Origin: Megalonaias nervosa
Taxonomy: Eukaryota > Mollusca > Bivalvia > Unionida > Unionidae
Assembly: GCA_016617855.1 (NCBI GenBank)
Contig: JAECUM010004426.1
Coordinates: forward strand, 1-64,000
Direction of reading: 5' to 3'
Length of the DNA stretch: 64,000 nt
The notes under the pieces are model-generated. The model saw only the letters and a program-made list of their open reading frames with translations, did not search any database and had not been told where the DNA came from. Below are positions 15,201-27,703 of this stretch, one piece after another (within the stretch, counting starts at the first letter, position 1; each line of letters opens with the position of its first letter). Both the position numbers and the translations under genes were made by a program.

Positions 15201-15370
15201 GTATATGCGTATATAATACACCTAGATTGTGACCTTTACAATACTTAGCTTTTAAATATTTCAGTTTATGCCCTTTGGTGTACACTACCAGTCTCTCCTC
15301 TTTGAAAATCACAGTCCTGTTCTTTCCACTGTATTTACCTACGTCACTCTTGTCATTGAACAATAAACCA
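15170..15370. repeat. Direct repeat R1, copy 2
   Basis: Partner of 13230-13440, same orientation, clearly diverged. Confidence 0.6.
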
Positions 15371-18300
15371 TGTCAAAGATCTTTTGATTTGAATTGAAAA
15401 TAAATTCGATTAAATTTTTTATTTATCTTTAATACCAATTAGTGGGAACTATTACAGGTAATATATTGTGGGAATGACTCATAGTGAATGAAAGTAGTAG
15501 CTTGGAACATACGACGACATCAGTGTTTATTCAAATCATTTAATACTTTGAGTCTGGGACTCGTGGGCAGTAATGATGTTTGCTTTTGTCGTTTTAAAAG
15601 CACTTAGTAAAACTTCAATGAGCTATTTTAAAACTCTACGCTATTTTAAATTTCAACCACCAAGAATTAATTTATTTTAAACGATTAAACTTTTTTTAAT
15701 CAACCCTCATAGGTACATGTCTCGCTGGAGGTTTCATGCCAACATAAAATGTCCTTCTCATTTCCACATTGATTTCAGTTTAAATATACAGTAACTCTAA
15801 CAGTTTGTAAGCATCTTTTGTATGGTTAACTATAAGACAAAAGCGACGGTGTAGTGTATTGTATCTGTAATGTCTGATATCTCTGATGGATATGTTTTTA
15901 TGGGATGCAGCCTACGATTCGGCTACGTCATGACCACGAGCACACCCAAGACACCAGACACTGTACACACAATGACACGTATGTTGTGTCACCATTCCAT
16001 GACTTTTTAAGTCTAGTTTAACACAGGTTCCGGATCAGAGGGACTGCCATGTTTGACCTTTTATTAGGGCTCCGCATTAATCTAAATTCATGCTGAACAT
16101 GCCCATATTGTGCACGCATTTTCATTGACATAAAAATATATTAATGTATGCATATAATAATAAGTATAAATTCAGAAATCCTGGTCCTCTCTTCGGCCTC
16201 GCTAAAATGATATACTGTTTGAATGAAATGGTAAGTCTAAAATGAACACCTCTGCGCTCCTTTTTCACCTGTCGGTGCCTGCGACAAGATTTCTTCCTTT
16301 TTTCATGAATATTGTTACGAAAATAAATTTCTTCAGAAGTGATTGAGCAATGAATTGTAGGTGAGGGTGTGTGTCTCTGTTCTTTTGTGTACAACGTCGC
16401 CGGAACATACGAGTATTGTTTAATCTCCATACGTTCTACATTAATTACTTGGTGTTCTATGTTTACAGCAGTCTCAGCAATTCTAGATTAACTTTATGGA
16501 GTGAATCAGCAAATGTTGTTAGGTTATACTCACTGTCCACCCCCCACGCCACCCCCGGTTGTTTTGTCGAGGCCATTGTTTTAATTACTTTCGACTGTGG
16601 TGTAGCAAGCGTTGTTAGACCCTGTTGTTGCGATGGCGAGTATAAAAGCCTTGTGTAATAGTTTCCGGCGCGGTCGATTCAATCTGATTCCATAGCGTTC
16701 AGCTAGACATTTCCGTTTCCATCTTTATTTACTTCTTCTAATAACCAACCATGCTTCAGGAAACCCTTGTACTGAGGATGGAAAATCCAGAGATGTTATG
16801 ATAATGTAGAAATAATATTTTGAACATAAAGGTATGGTTAACTCTAAAGATGTTGTGATTGATATACTGAACGCTCAATGCGGTAGTTTGTACACTTTCG
16901 AAATTTGCTCTTTTTATATGATAGGCTAGAACCTAATTTAATAGTGTGTGCACCTTCTTTAGTATATATCTCTTTCACAGAGTCGGAGTCAATACACATT
17001 ATAATATAACAAGTACCGAGTGCCATTACACTTATGTCAGGGTTGTGCACTTTCTGGGTAGCACCTTCATTCATTTTGTCTAGTAGTATACCTTGAGAGA
17101 TCTGCAATGAGTACTCGTTATGCTTCTGTACGAACATTGCATAGTTATCTGATTAGACTGTAGTAATGTAGATCTTTAGCATATTCTATCATCGGCCACA
17201 ATATACGGTGCACATTCAGTGCACGTTCACTTGTGTGTCGAAAAAACACATTCTATTTAAAGTCATGGAATTAAGTATAAAGTCGCCTATATATATGTCT
17301 TAGCAACTAATAGCCGCCTTAATAAAGTAATAAAGTAATCTTTGTGTCGAAAGTTTCCGATTTTTAATCTCTTCTGTTATGATCAGAAGCAAGGAACCAA
17401 CAAACATCTAACCACCATTCGAGTCTGCTCAAAGTAGACCCTGACCAGCGTTTACAAGATGCAGAATCGAAAATACGTTATCAACAACACAATGAAGGAA
17501 GTTCTAACACATCAAAGTAAGTGCTATGTGTATCGACTAATTAGTAACTGAGTTTGGAAAACAAACTTTACCTAGATCATTCAACGGCATGGAAGGTCAT
17601 GTTGGGTCAACTTTCATAGAAAATGTTATTGAACCTCGCAATGACTGGTCAAATAGGTTTATGTATTTTCGTTAGAAATGTAAACAATTAGAATGCAACC
17701 ACAAAAGAATAAGAGCGTAGCGGATAATCGCCTGTGGCTTGCAACACTGCACAGATCGCAGTCGCAAAAGGAGTTTCGAATAATGTACTTTCTTTCAAAA
17801 GTGCAAAACTTATAGGAACCGTTAACAGGCAAGAAGCAACTCTTTGAGTGTCAAGTTACTTTATTTAAGAGATGCTATGGGTGGTAGATGAGTCTGGAGT
17901 TCACAAAGATTATTTTATCCACGATATGTATATTTTAACCCCAAACAGACGCATGCATACAAAAGTTGTCTTTCCGGCTAGGCTGACTAACCCATTTGTT
18001 ATCGACGGTAGTTTCTGGTTCTAAGTTTGAACAAGTCAAGGTCAAAATGGTGTAAATAGGTGCCGTCACATTTGTACCTGATAACCCACATAACGAAACT
18101 TCTCAATGCTGTTTCATAGAAAGATCCTTAAAAACTGGTTGATTACTACAAAAATGCAAAACTCTTAAAAATATAAAACAATAGAAGAAGAAAATTGAAT
18201 GCAATAGATAAATACCAGATTTGCCGATTGCAATGATTTGGCGTAAGCTTCATACAAGGTACCAATCTATTAGTATTTTGAATATCGTACCATTAACTTG

Positions 18301-18675
18301 TTACCGATGGCTAAAAGCACAAATCCCCAAAACAGCAAAGTCTTTCAAATCTCAAAAATTGTAAATGGAAGTAGTCCCCTTCCCATGATATCACTGTACG
18401 CTCTCCTCTCCCTACCAGCCCCAAGCAGATACTAACACTAATATCTCAGTCAAAGAAAGAAAGAAAGTGTGTGATGTGGTCGGCCAAAGTCTTTGAAGTT
18501 ACAAGTACTTTTTCATAATGTTGAAAGAAAACCTGATTTATGAAACATTTATCATTATGACTATTATAATGTCAGAATTTAGTGTTCATTCGATACACAT
18601 TGTAAACATCTTTAATGATTATTATAATATCAGAGTGTAACTTTAAGTTGATACGTATTGTAAACATCAGTTAAA
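15371..18675. other. Host intergenic DNA, possible solo LTR near 17150-17400
   Basis: No gene recognised. A TATAAAAGCC box lies at about 16638. The interval 17155-17390 has a TATA-like TATAAAGTCG, overlapping AATAAAG signals and a CTCTTCTGTTA end, the layout of an LTR, but I found no target duplication or partner LTR. Confidence 0.3.

Positions 18676-18726
<51 letters not shown>
18676..18726. repeat. (GT)n(GA)n microsatellite
   Basis: Alternating GT followed by alternating GA. Confidence 0.95.
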
Positions 18727-18729
<3 letters not shown>

Positions 18730-19577
18730 CACAAAACTTTCATTTTGATGACCTGTAAAGATGAATTGAATTGAATTGAAGGGCGCGTTAATCACAAAGA
18801 GATATTGTATCCAACTCCAAGGATTCCCTCTATTTCTTTTGTATGTGTTTTATCAAGGCTGTTACACATTAAGCGAAGCTTTAAATTATACTGTGAACTG
18901 TATCAGTGTGAATTTTGTAAGATGTTATGGCAGCACACGTTGCAGGGTCAACGTAACACATAGTTAATTAAACTGACACATAGCCAATTAAATTGACGAA
19001 TGTGTTTAGGTACCGTGTTAAATCGCTAGACTGAGGTGGGATTTAACATCCCTGTTTTGGACGTGATTGATTTTAATTAGGGTCCGTTCGATAACGGTCA
19101 AACAGATGGATGAAGAAAGGTGAATTTGTGGCTAAGTACCGGAAAAATTACAGAGATGAAATGATGCAGATACAACTTTGTACCAGTTGAAATAAGTGTT
19201 ATAAAATGAAACTTTCCAGAAATTGGTTTATTAAGAAAGCCCGGAAATATGCGGACTTACTAAAACCTGGATAGGCGTGTGTTAATATTTGGCGGTTAGA
19301 TTAATTTAATCCTGACTGGCCAAGCTAAATAAAATGTGCATGTTTCCCAGTCGAAAGGCAATGTTTTAAGTATTCTCCATCGCAAAATTAGTTACTCTTT
19401 ATTTTTTGCGGCAAGGCAAGAAGTTCTTAACCCCGGAAGGGAGCAAGTATTATCTCGTTACAATTGTGCAAGGGACGTGTATCTGGAAGTTTGAGGGACA
19501 CAGAACAGAGGGAGTCTACTACGATAGAAAATAGCTCCATATATGCACACATACAGTGGGCAAAGAGAGATGACAAC

Positions 19578-19579
<2 letters not shown>
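18727..19579. other. Host intergenic DNA, nothing recognised
   Basis: AT-rich with stops in all frames. It contains only short GAATT repeats at about 18763-18778. Confidence 0.5.

Positions 19580-19630
<51 letters not shown>
19580..19630. repeat. (GA)n microsatellite
   Basis: An alternating GA tract bordering the outer end of the left inverted-repeat arm. Confidence 0.97.
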
Positions 19631-19632
<2 letters not shown>

Positions 19633-20267
19633 AGCACTAAGTTTATATATTTTACTTTTTAGAAAATTATCAGAGTTCTAATCTTTGGAACATTACGTTC
19701 GTAGTAATTTGTAAGATAATATTAAATAATCCAAATTAGTTAAAAGAAAGTAAATGTAATCTTGGGTTTTTAAATTTTGTTTGCCATTAATATAAAAATT
19801 TGTAAATTACTATTTCAAACCGATTTGTCTGAATTTATTATAGTGACAGTACTTGAATTTAAACTATGTCCTTTTTCTTGTGAATCCACCACATTCTTAA
19901 GGAGAGACTTACAATTGTATCTTGTTCGTCCGTTGCTTACTTTGCAAAGTTAGTTTCTGCCTAATAACTATCGAAAGCCTTCCCACTATACTGTAACACA
20001 GTTGACTGCCTAACTTCTTACTGAAAAGCACTTGATTAACTTATATATCCACCTGTTTCAAAAAGTTCAACTTTGTTATCCCTTGTTATTTTACCTGGAT
20101 GTTCTTGCATCACGAATTTAATTTTCATTCAGGAAGCTTTTGAAGGATTTAATGGATTTCAATTAAACAAAAGTAACACACGTCAGAGTCCATTAGTACA
20201 GTTATCAGACAAACTGTAAGTGTGCCCTGGCCTATTTTTGACATGGAAATTTGTTATTGTATATAGC

Positions 20268-20270
<3 letters not shown>
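19633..20270 (+). repeat. Long inverted repeat, left arm
   Basis: From AGCACTAAGTTTATATATT to GTATATAGCACT the sequence is the reverse complement of 24493-25130. I saw essentially no mismatch except at the microsatellite junction. The interior (GA)n at 20271-20320 is mirrored by (TC)n at 24452-24492, so the arms effectively extend through it. The arms are non-coding. Confidence 0.95.

Positions 20271-20320
<50 letters not shown>
20271..20320. repeat. (GA)n microsatellite at the inner end of the left arm
   Basis: An alternating GA tract. It generates an (ER)n reading frame that is not a gene. Confidence 0.97.
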
Positions 20321-20325
<5 letters not shown>

Positions 20326-20689
20326 CGGAATACATTGACTCTAACCTGCCACCAACATGGAATTATTATACTGGACAATTGAGTTCGATCGTTCACTCGA
20401 TTTCATGATGCCATTTGTTTTATCGGTCTAAGCAGGACAGTGCACTTTCTTGTATAAACTTGGTAATTATTCCTAAGAGAAGTGCATCCTTCAAATTTAA
20501 TGTTCAGTTTAATTTTGTCTATACAATTGATTCAATTATTATATTCTGCATACGGGGGCTCGTGTTGTTCTATTATATATCTCTATTCATATCTCTGTTT
20601 ATACCATCCATTAAATTTCATATTTTATTTTATTATTTACTTGATCCGGGCAATAACACCATGTCGATCATCTTCTACATAACAATAAC

Positions 20690-22450
20690 CAATGGCATAA
20701 GGCACTGTACCACAGCATTATTCAGGATAACAAATCACTGTGGCACTGTACCATAGCATTATTCAGAATAACAAATCACTATGGCACTGTACCATAGCAT
20801 TATTCAGGATGACAAATCACTATGGCACTGTACCATAGCATTATTCAGAATAACAAATCACTATGGCACTGTACCATAGCATTATTCAGAATAACAAATC
20901 ACTATGGCACTGTACCACAGCATTATTCAGAATAACAAATCACTATGGCACTGTACCACAGCATTATTCAGAATAACAAATCACTGTGGCACTGTACCAC
21001 AGCATTATTCAGGATAACAAATCACTGTGGCACTGTACCACAGCATTATTCAGGATGACAAATCACAGTGGCACTGTACCACAGCATTATGCAGGATAAT
21101 ATGCATTTGTCCAGAATAACAAATCTCAATGGCAATATAATATAGCAAATGCAGAAGAACAAATCACAATGGCACTGTAATATAGCATTATGCAGGATAA
21201 CAAATCATAATGGCACTGTACCACAGCATTACTCAGAATAACAAATCGCAATGGCAATGCAATATAGCATTATGCAGGATAACAAATCGCAATGGCACTG
21301 TAATATAGCATTATGCAGAATAACAAATCGCAATGGCAATGTAATATAGCAAATGCAGAATAACAAATCACAATGGCACTGTAATATAGCATTATGCAGG
21401 ATAACAAATTATAATAGCATTGTAATACAGCATTATGCAGGATAAAAATCGAAATGGCACTGTAATACAGCATCACTCAGAATAACAAATCACAATGGCA
21501 ATGTAACATAGCAAATGCAGAAAAACAAATCGCAATGGCAAATTAATATAGCAAATGCAGAATAACAAATCATTGTAATACAGCATTATGCAGGATAACA
21601 AATCGCAATGGCAAAGTAATATAGCATTATACAGAATAACAAATCGCAATGGCAAAGTAATATAGCAAATGCAGATTAACAAATCGCAATGACACTGTAA
21701 TATAGCATTATGCAGGATAACAAATAGCAGTGACAGTGTAATACAGCATTACTCAGAATAACAAATCCCATTGGTACTGTAATACAGCATTACTCCGAAT
21801 AACAAATCGCACTGACATTGTAATACAGCATTATGCAGAATAACAAATCGCAATGGCACTGTAATATTGCATTATGCAGGATAACAAATAGCAATGGCAC
21901 TGTAATACAGCATTACTCAGAATAAAAAATCGCAATGGTACTGTAATATAGCATTACTCAGAATAACAAATCGCAATGACACTGTAATACAGCATTATGC
22001 AGAATAACAAATCACAATGGCACTGTAATATAGCATTATGCAGAATAACAAATCGTAATGGGAGTGTAATACAGCATTACTCAGAATAACAAATCGCAAT
22101 GGCAATGTAATACAGCATTATGCAGAATAACAAATCGCAATGGCATTGCAATACTGCATTATGCAGAATAACAAATCTCAATGACACTGTAATACAGCAT
22201 TATGCAGAATAACAAATCGCAATGGCAATGTAATACAGCATTATGCAGAATAACAAATCGCAATGGCATTGCAATACTGCATTATGCAGGATAACAAATC
22301 GCAATGACACTGTAGTATAGCATTATCCAGGATAACAAATCGCAATGGCACTGTCCCACAGTATTATGCAGGATAACAAATCGCAATGACTCTGTAATAC
22401 AGCATTACTCAGAATAACAAATTGCAATGACACTGTAATATGCAGGATGA
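20690..22450. repeat. 41-bp minisatellite, about 43 units
   Basis: The unit reads roughly ACAAATCGCAATGGCACTG, then TAATATAGCATTATGCAGAATA. The first ten units use ACTGTACCATAGCATTATTCAG variants, while later units shift to TAATA(T/C)AGCATTATGCAG, so the array has two sequence blocks. It lies in the spacer between the long inverted-repeat arms. Confidence 0.95.
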
Positions 22451-22639
22451 CACATCACAATAGCACTTTCGCATACGAGGTCAGTTTTAATGTTCATACA
22501 TATTAAAACTTCGTTACCCTCGAAGTTTGATACAACATCATCAATTAATTTCTGTATATGTTGATACGTAAAGCTTGTATTTTGAATCCAGCTGAGTAAT
22601 ATATTTAGACCACCATCTTCAAGAGAGTTAACACATACA

Positions 22640-24290
22640 ACCCTAGCAAGGGCTTCAAATTAGAAATTCCACAGAAATGTAAATATATTTCTGTTCATTA
22701 GTGTAAGATAATGATTAGGTAAATCGATCATGGTTGAAGTGTACCTTATTTGACTACAGACCAAGAGATTATTAACGTTTGATTTGGAACAAATTTCGGC
22801 TTTTCCATAGTAATGGTATTTATGTAAGTTTATTGAAAATTTTAATCCAATGATCATCTTTACTTAATTTATGGCCAAGAAGGTAACCTACTACTTTTCG
22901 TCTGTCTATCCAAGAAATGCAAGAAGGGTGATAACTGCAGGTACGCCATTTTCCCCAAGCGTATACCGTTATATTTACAATAGTATATCTTCGCACAAGC
23001 TGCTCGCTCATACATGCGGGAGCAAAATAAATATCGTTTAATTGATTCGTCCGTGAAATAGAAACTTGTACTATCATCCGCGTAAAGGAGGATTTAACAG
23101 GCCTCCGTTGCATTTGGAACTTGGATACCAATAATTTCTGAGTCTTTTCGAAATTTAACTGCAAAAGATTCATACAATATTACATATAGAAGAGGAAATA
23201 GACTGCAACCTTGTCGTACTCCTCTTGAAATTGAGAAGGGCTTGGAAATAAAATTGACTAAAACTGAGGAGCTGATATCGTTGTAAAAATTAGCCATCCA
23301 TTTAATAAAATCAGTTTGAAAACTTAAAGAGTCTAACTTTTTTTCCCATAAATTTATAGTTAATTCTGTCGAAGGGTTTTTCTTGATCTAATCACTAATG
23401 TTTCGAATTAAATGGCCATTATCGGAAATTTAACGACCTTTACATGTTTGATCTATGTGTATAATCTTGGACATGACATTGCTTAGACGATCATCGATAT
23501 TTTTCGGTAAAATGTTGTAATCCAATTTGAAAGGGAGATAGGTTTCCAATTATTCATATTATTTGAATTTTGGGGGCACTTACATAATAGCGCAATACAC
23601 GATAATTTTTGCGAATCAGACAAACTGTTTAATTCGAAAATCAACTTGTATAATTAAACTAGCGTGTCACCTAAAATGTCAAAAAACGTAGCATACAACT
23701 TTATCAATTTATCAGGTTCCGCGAATTTATTGGAATCCATTATAGTTAATCATTTTTAAATTTCGTCTTTAGTTATAGGTCCAATAAGAAAGTGGTTATC
23801 CTCTGCGGTTAACTAGAGTAAGCCACTTAAAAATTCGTCGAGTAAATTCTCGTCTATTTCTTAGACTGTAAATAAGTCCCAATAATAAGTTTCGTAACAG
23901 TGTAAAATATCGGGACTAGAATTGTATGTCACATTATTAAGTTGAATCTAGTTAATAGTTTTCTTAGAACCCTTTTTATTTTCTAAGTGATAAAGAATAG
24001 GCTTGGGTGTTCATTGTTATCTAAAATGTTTTTACTCCTGACAACTGACCTTATATACATATCAAGTTGTAAAGTTTCAATGGTCAAAGGTAATTCATGT
24101 AATTGGAGGAGGAGTTCCTCCCTCTTAGTGGTGTCATATTTCTGTTGTAACAGACGATAATATTGTTTCAGTAATCTGATTTCTTTAAATTAAAGATTGG
24201 AAAATTGTCTAGAGTAATGAATAAATTCATCTTAATACAATATTATTTTAGCAGGTGATTTTATCTGTGTTTTTAACTACAAACTAGATA
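22640..24290 (-). pseudogene. LINE fragment, non-LTR reverse transcriptase
   Basis: On the minus strand the segment 23300-23400 carries a degenerate QEK-FDRINY motif of the reverse-transcriptase palm. It is followed by LDSLSFQTDFIKWMANFYND and then by ISRGVRQGCSLFPLLYV at about 23190-23250, the GVRQGCPLSP signature of LINE polymerases. Downstream (22820-23000) is the thumb-like segment with KIFNKL. Stops and frameshifts interrupt every frame, and no endonuclease or 3' tail was seen. It lies wholly inside the inverted-repeat spacer. The clade is not resolved. Confidence 0.75.
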
Positions 24291-24448
24291 GAATAGGTGT
24301 TTTAAATAATGATAACGATAACTATATTAAACTTTAAAATCATTAGTCATTTTTCGCTTGTATTTCTTTATTGATAATGCTGTAAATATTTATTACAATT
24401 TTGTAAATAAATTATTTACTTTAATAGATGTTTCTTTGTGTCCTGGAG

Positions 24449-24451
<3 letters not shown>

Positions 24452-24492
<41 letters not shown>
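24452..24492. repeat. (CT)n microsatellite at the inner end of the right arm
   Basis: Mirror image of the GA tract at 20271-20320. Confidence 0.97.
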
Positions 24493-24499
<7 letters not shown>

Positions 24500-25130
24500 T
24501 ATACAATAACAAATTTCCATGTCAAAAATAGGCCAGGGCACACTTACAGTTTGTCTGATAACTGTACTAATGGACTCTGACGTGTGTTACTTTTGTTTAA
24601 TTGAAATCCATTAAATCCTTCAAAAGCTTCCTGAATGAAAATTAAATTCGTGATGCAAGAACATCCAGGTAAAATAACAAGGGATAACAAAGTTGAACTT
24701 TTTGAAACAGGTGGATATATAAGTTAATCAAGTGCTTTTCAGTAAGAAGTTAGGCAGTCAACTGTGTTACAGTATAGTGGGAAGGCTTTCGATAGTTATT
24801 AGGCAGAAACTAACTTTGCAAAGTAAGCAACGGACGAACAAGATACAATTGTAAGTCTCTCCTTAAGAATGTGGTGGATTCACAAGAAAAAGGACATAGT
24901 TTAAATTCAAGTACTGTCACTATAATAAATTCAGACAAATCGGTTTGAAATAGTAATTTACAAATTTTTATATTAATGGCAAACAAAATTTAAAAACCCA
25001 AGATTACATTTACTTTCTTTTAACTAATTTGGATTATTTAATATTATCTTACAAATTACTACGAACGTAATGTTCCAAAGATTAGAACTCTGATAATTTT
25101 CTAAAAAGTAAAATATATAAACTTAGTGCT
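24493..25130 (-). repeat. Long inverted repeat, right arm
   Basis: Reverse complement of 19633-20270, ending ACTTAGTGCT. Sequence outside the pair is unrelated on the two sides. Confidence 0.95.
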
Positions 25131-25401
25131 GAGATTTTTCTCATTTTCCTTTCTTGGATTTTTTTTTTACATGTGCAAAATACAAAACATAAATCTCCCG
25201 TCATGCAATGGAACGCCAAACCTACCCCCCGACAGGCGCTATACTTAAGAAAAGAAAACAATTTGACCTTATCTAAAAAGTTAATCTCGAACCGTTCATG
25301 TTGTCAAATTGTTTCTCACGAAAATATTTGACTCTACACAGTTTGCTTTTCTGCAAATATATGTCCATTGCCGTATCCCAGTCAAGTACAACAACAGTAG
25401 C

Positions 25402-25473
<72 letters not shown>

Positions 25474-26398
25474 ACAAATACAATAATAATTTGCTCAACA
25501 GGGCTAATTATTGTGGTCTGATAGGACAAATATATTGTAAAATACCAAAAGTGTAATGTATTTTTACAGATTTGATCATCCTAAAACTACTTTTTTGATA
25601 TGGCCGACATAAATCTCTTGAAATGTCTCACACTTTCTCATGAGGCAAATAATTTACATAATGGTCTGAAGAAGGGGAAGGCATGATTTTAACTTGCAAA
25701 GCATCGATCGATTTAACAATAAAATTAACATGCAATAAAAAGATAATGTATTTTCCAGGATAATGTAAAATGTATTACTTTATCTTGTTTTAAAGCGCCT
25801 TTTCACCTATATATCCGCCACTTCTGAATATATAATGTTTCTTGAAATACATAGAAAATAGTTTAGTTTTAAACGTGTTTTATTCCCATACAATATGCAT
25901 TTGGATTAGATATAAATTCTCTCAACTTATTTCGCCCTTCCCCTATATGGCTACAAATAAGAGATGAAGAGCATGCCAGAAAATGCCTCTGAAAGGCAAA
26001 ATTGTTCCTGCCCTGTATCGCGGTTATGGTTGGTACTGAGATACTTAACCCCCTTCCCCACACCAGATCTCCTCCACCCAAACTCTGCCTTCAAAACGCG
26101 CACGGTGGTAACGAATTCCTATTGAACTTTCTTCAGCAACAATTATTACTCTCTGCAAAGAAATTCGTGATTATCAGGTTAATGAAATGTGTCGTTAATG
26201 TTACTAATTGATTTTTCGCCCTTCAAGTAGCCGAGATAAGGACCCTTTTCCGTACAGGAGTAACTTGTCAAGAGTTATTTGAATTCTGAATGAATAAATG
26301 GGTCACGATAGTTGCACAGTATCCTACCAACAAGTCATGTGACGAGAAATAATTGATTTTCATACAGAAATGGCCAAGATGTCCAATTCTGCAACAAA

Positions 26399-26462
<64 letters not shown>

Positions 26463-27381
26463 GTTCTCCAGTGACAGAAATTGATCATAGTTTTAATACA
26501 CAGAAATGACGGAGTGAATATAAAGGAACATCTGTTAAAATAAATAATTTATTTACAAAATTTGAATAAATATTGACAGCATTACAATGTTTTGTGTCTT
26601 AACCTAGACAATGTATCGTGACTTTTATAATAGTTATGTGTGACATATCATCCTTTCACTTGAATAAGCAGTTATGTACATAGGGGACTAAAAATGAATT
26701 CTGGAAGGTGTGCGTAATGATGAGTATGGCAGTCTATAGTGGTGTATGGATATAACATTACCATAGAAATTATATCCCTTCGAAAGAGAAAGAAAGTGTC
26801 AAAACCATCATAGAAAAAGACAAAACTGAATAGAGATTTATATTTGTTTATTTTTGTGCGTGTGTATGTGTGTCTGTGGGTGTGATTGTCAGCTACTGAC
26901 GCAGAGCAACCCTACCAGTATTAAAAACTGCGCTTGAATCCCTCGTAAGCTGGATCTTTGTCACTCACACACTCACTCATTCGATAAATTAATTAATTAA
27001 TTAATTAATTAATTAATTAATTAATGAAGGCTCTTGATTCGCTTTGTCTGATTTATTTCCCCTGAAAAGTATATTTCTTTTCGAAAAATAAAGTACTGAC
27101 AATATTAATTGTCTACTGCACACAATACTATTTTGTCTCAGCTGATTTCTTTAGAAGTCGTATCGTTTGCAATTTAGTGTCCATATATAGTGAAATCTGT
27201 TTTAATAGGATATCAATACAAATTTCAGAAAATGAATACTTTCTCAATGTCGGTTTCCATGTGTTTACTTTAGGTCAAAATATCGAAGACTTCCGCTAAT
27301 CAAAATCTCCATGTGATGTATTATGTCCCATTCTTTCATCGTCAGGGCCGATTATTATTTCCGGTGAGATGACATCAGATT
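25131..27381. other. Host intergenic DNA with microsatellites
   Basis: (AAT)n then (AAAT)n at 25404-25475, (GA)n at 26402-26460 and (TTAA)n-type repeats at 26984-27024. No gene recognised. Confidence 0.6.
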
Positions 27382-27703
27382 GTCTTATGTTTGTAGAGCG
27401 TTGGTCTCGGATGCGATACGTCGTGGGTTCGAACCCCGGCCGAGTCATACCAAAGACTCATAACAAATGGTACTAACAGCTGCCTCGCTTGGCGCTCACC
27501 ATTAAGAGGTTAGTGTTAGGACTGGTCCGCCTGGTGTCGGGATAATGTGACTGGGTGGGACATCATGCTACATGTCCGTGGCATGATGGCCCAGTGCTAG
27601 ACATCACTATAAACTGTCACACTGCAGACATCGTAGCGATATGACTTAAGAATTGTTAAAGCTACGTTAAAAAATCCAAATCACACACACACACACACAC
27701 ACT
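27382..27703 (+). mobile_element. SINE family A, tRNA-derived, near-full-length
   Basis: The head (27382-27446) resembles a tRNA gene: GTAGAGCGTTGGTCT near the A box and GGGTTCGAACCCC as a perfect B box, followed by a GGCCGAGTC stem. The body and (CA)n tail (27684-27703) match the truncated minus-strand copy at 8.5 kb. Transcription would be by RNA polymerase III from the internal promoter. Confidence 0.85.

Noticed and set aside
17150..17400. Solo LTR-like segment with TATA and AATAAA signals
   Set aside because: No partner, no TG...CA ends, no duplication seen.
21270..21682. Minus-strand frames with repeated CYYNLLSCIMLYYSA-like units
   Set aside because: Translation of the 41-bp minisatellite. 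The unit length is not a multiple of three, so no frame is maintained.
20690..22450. CRISPR-like array
   Set aside because: The 41-bp units are contiguous without unique spacers, in a eukaryotic context. It is a minisatellite.
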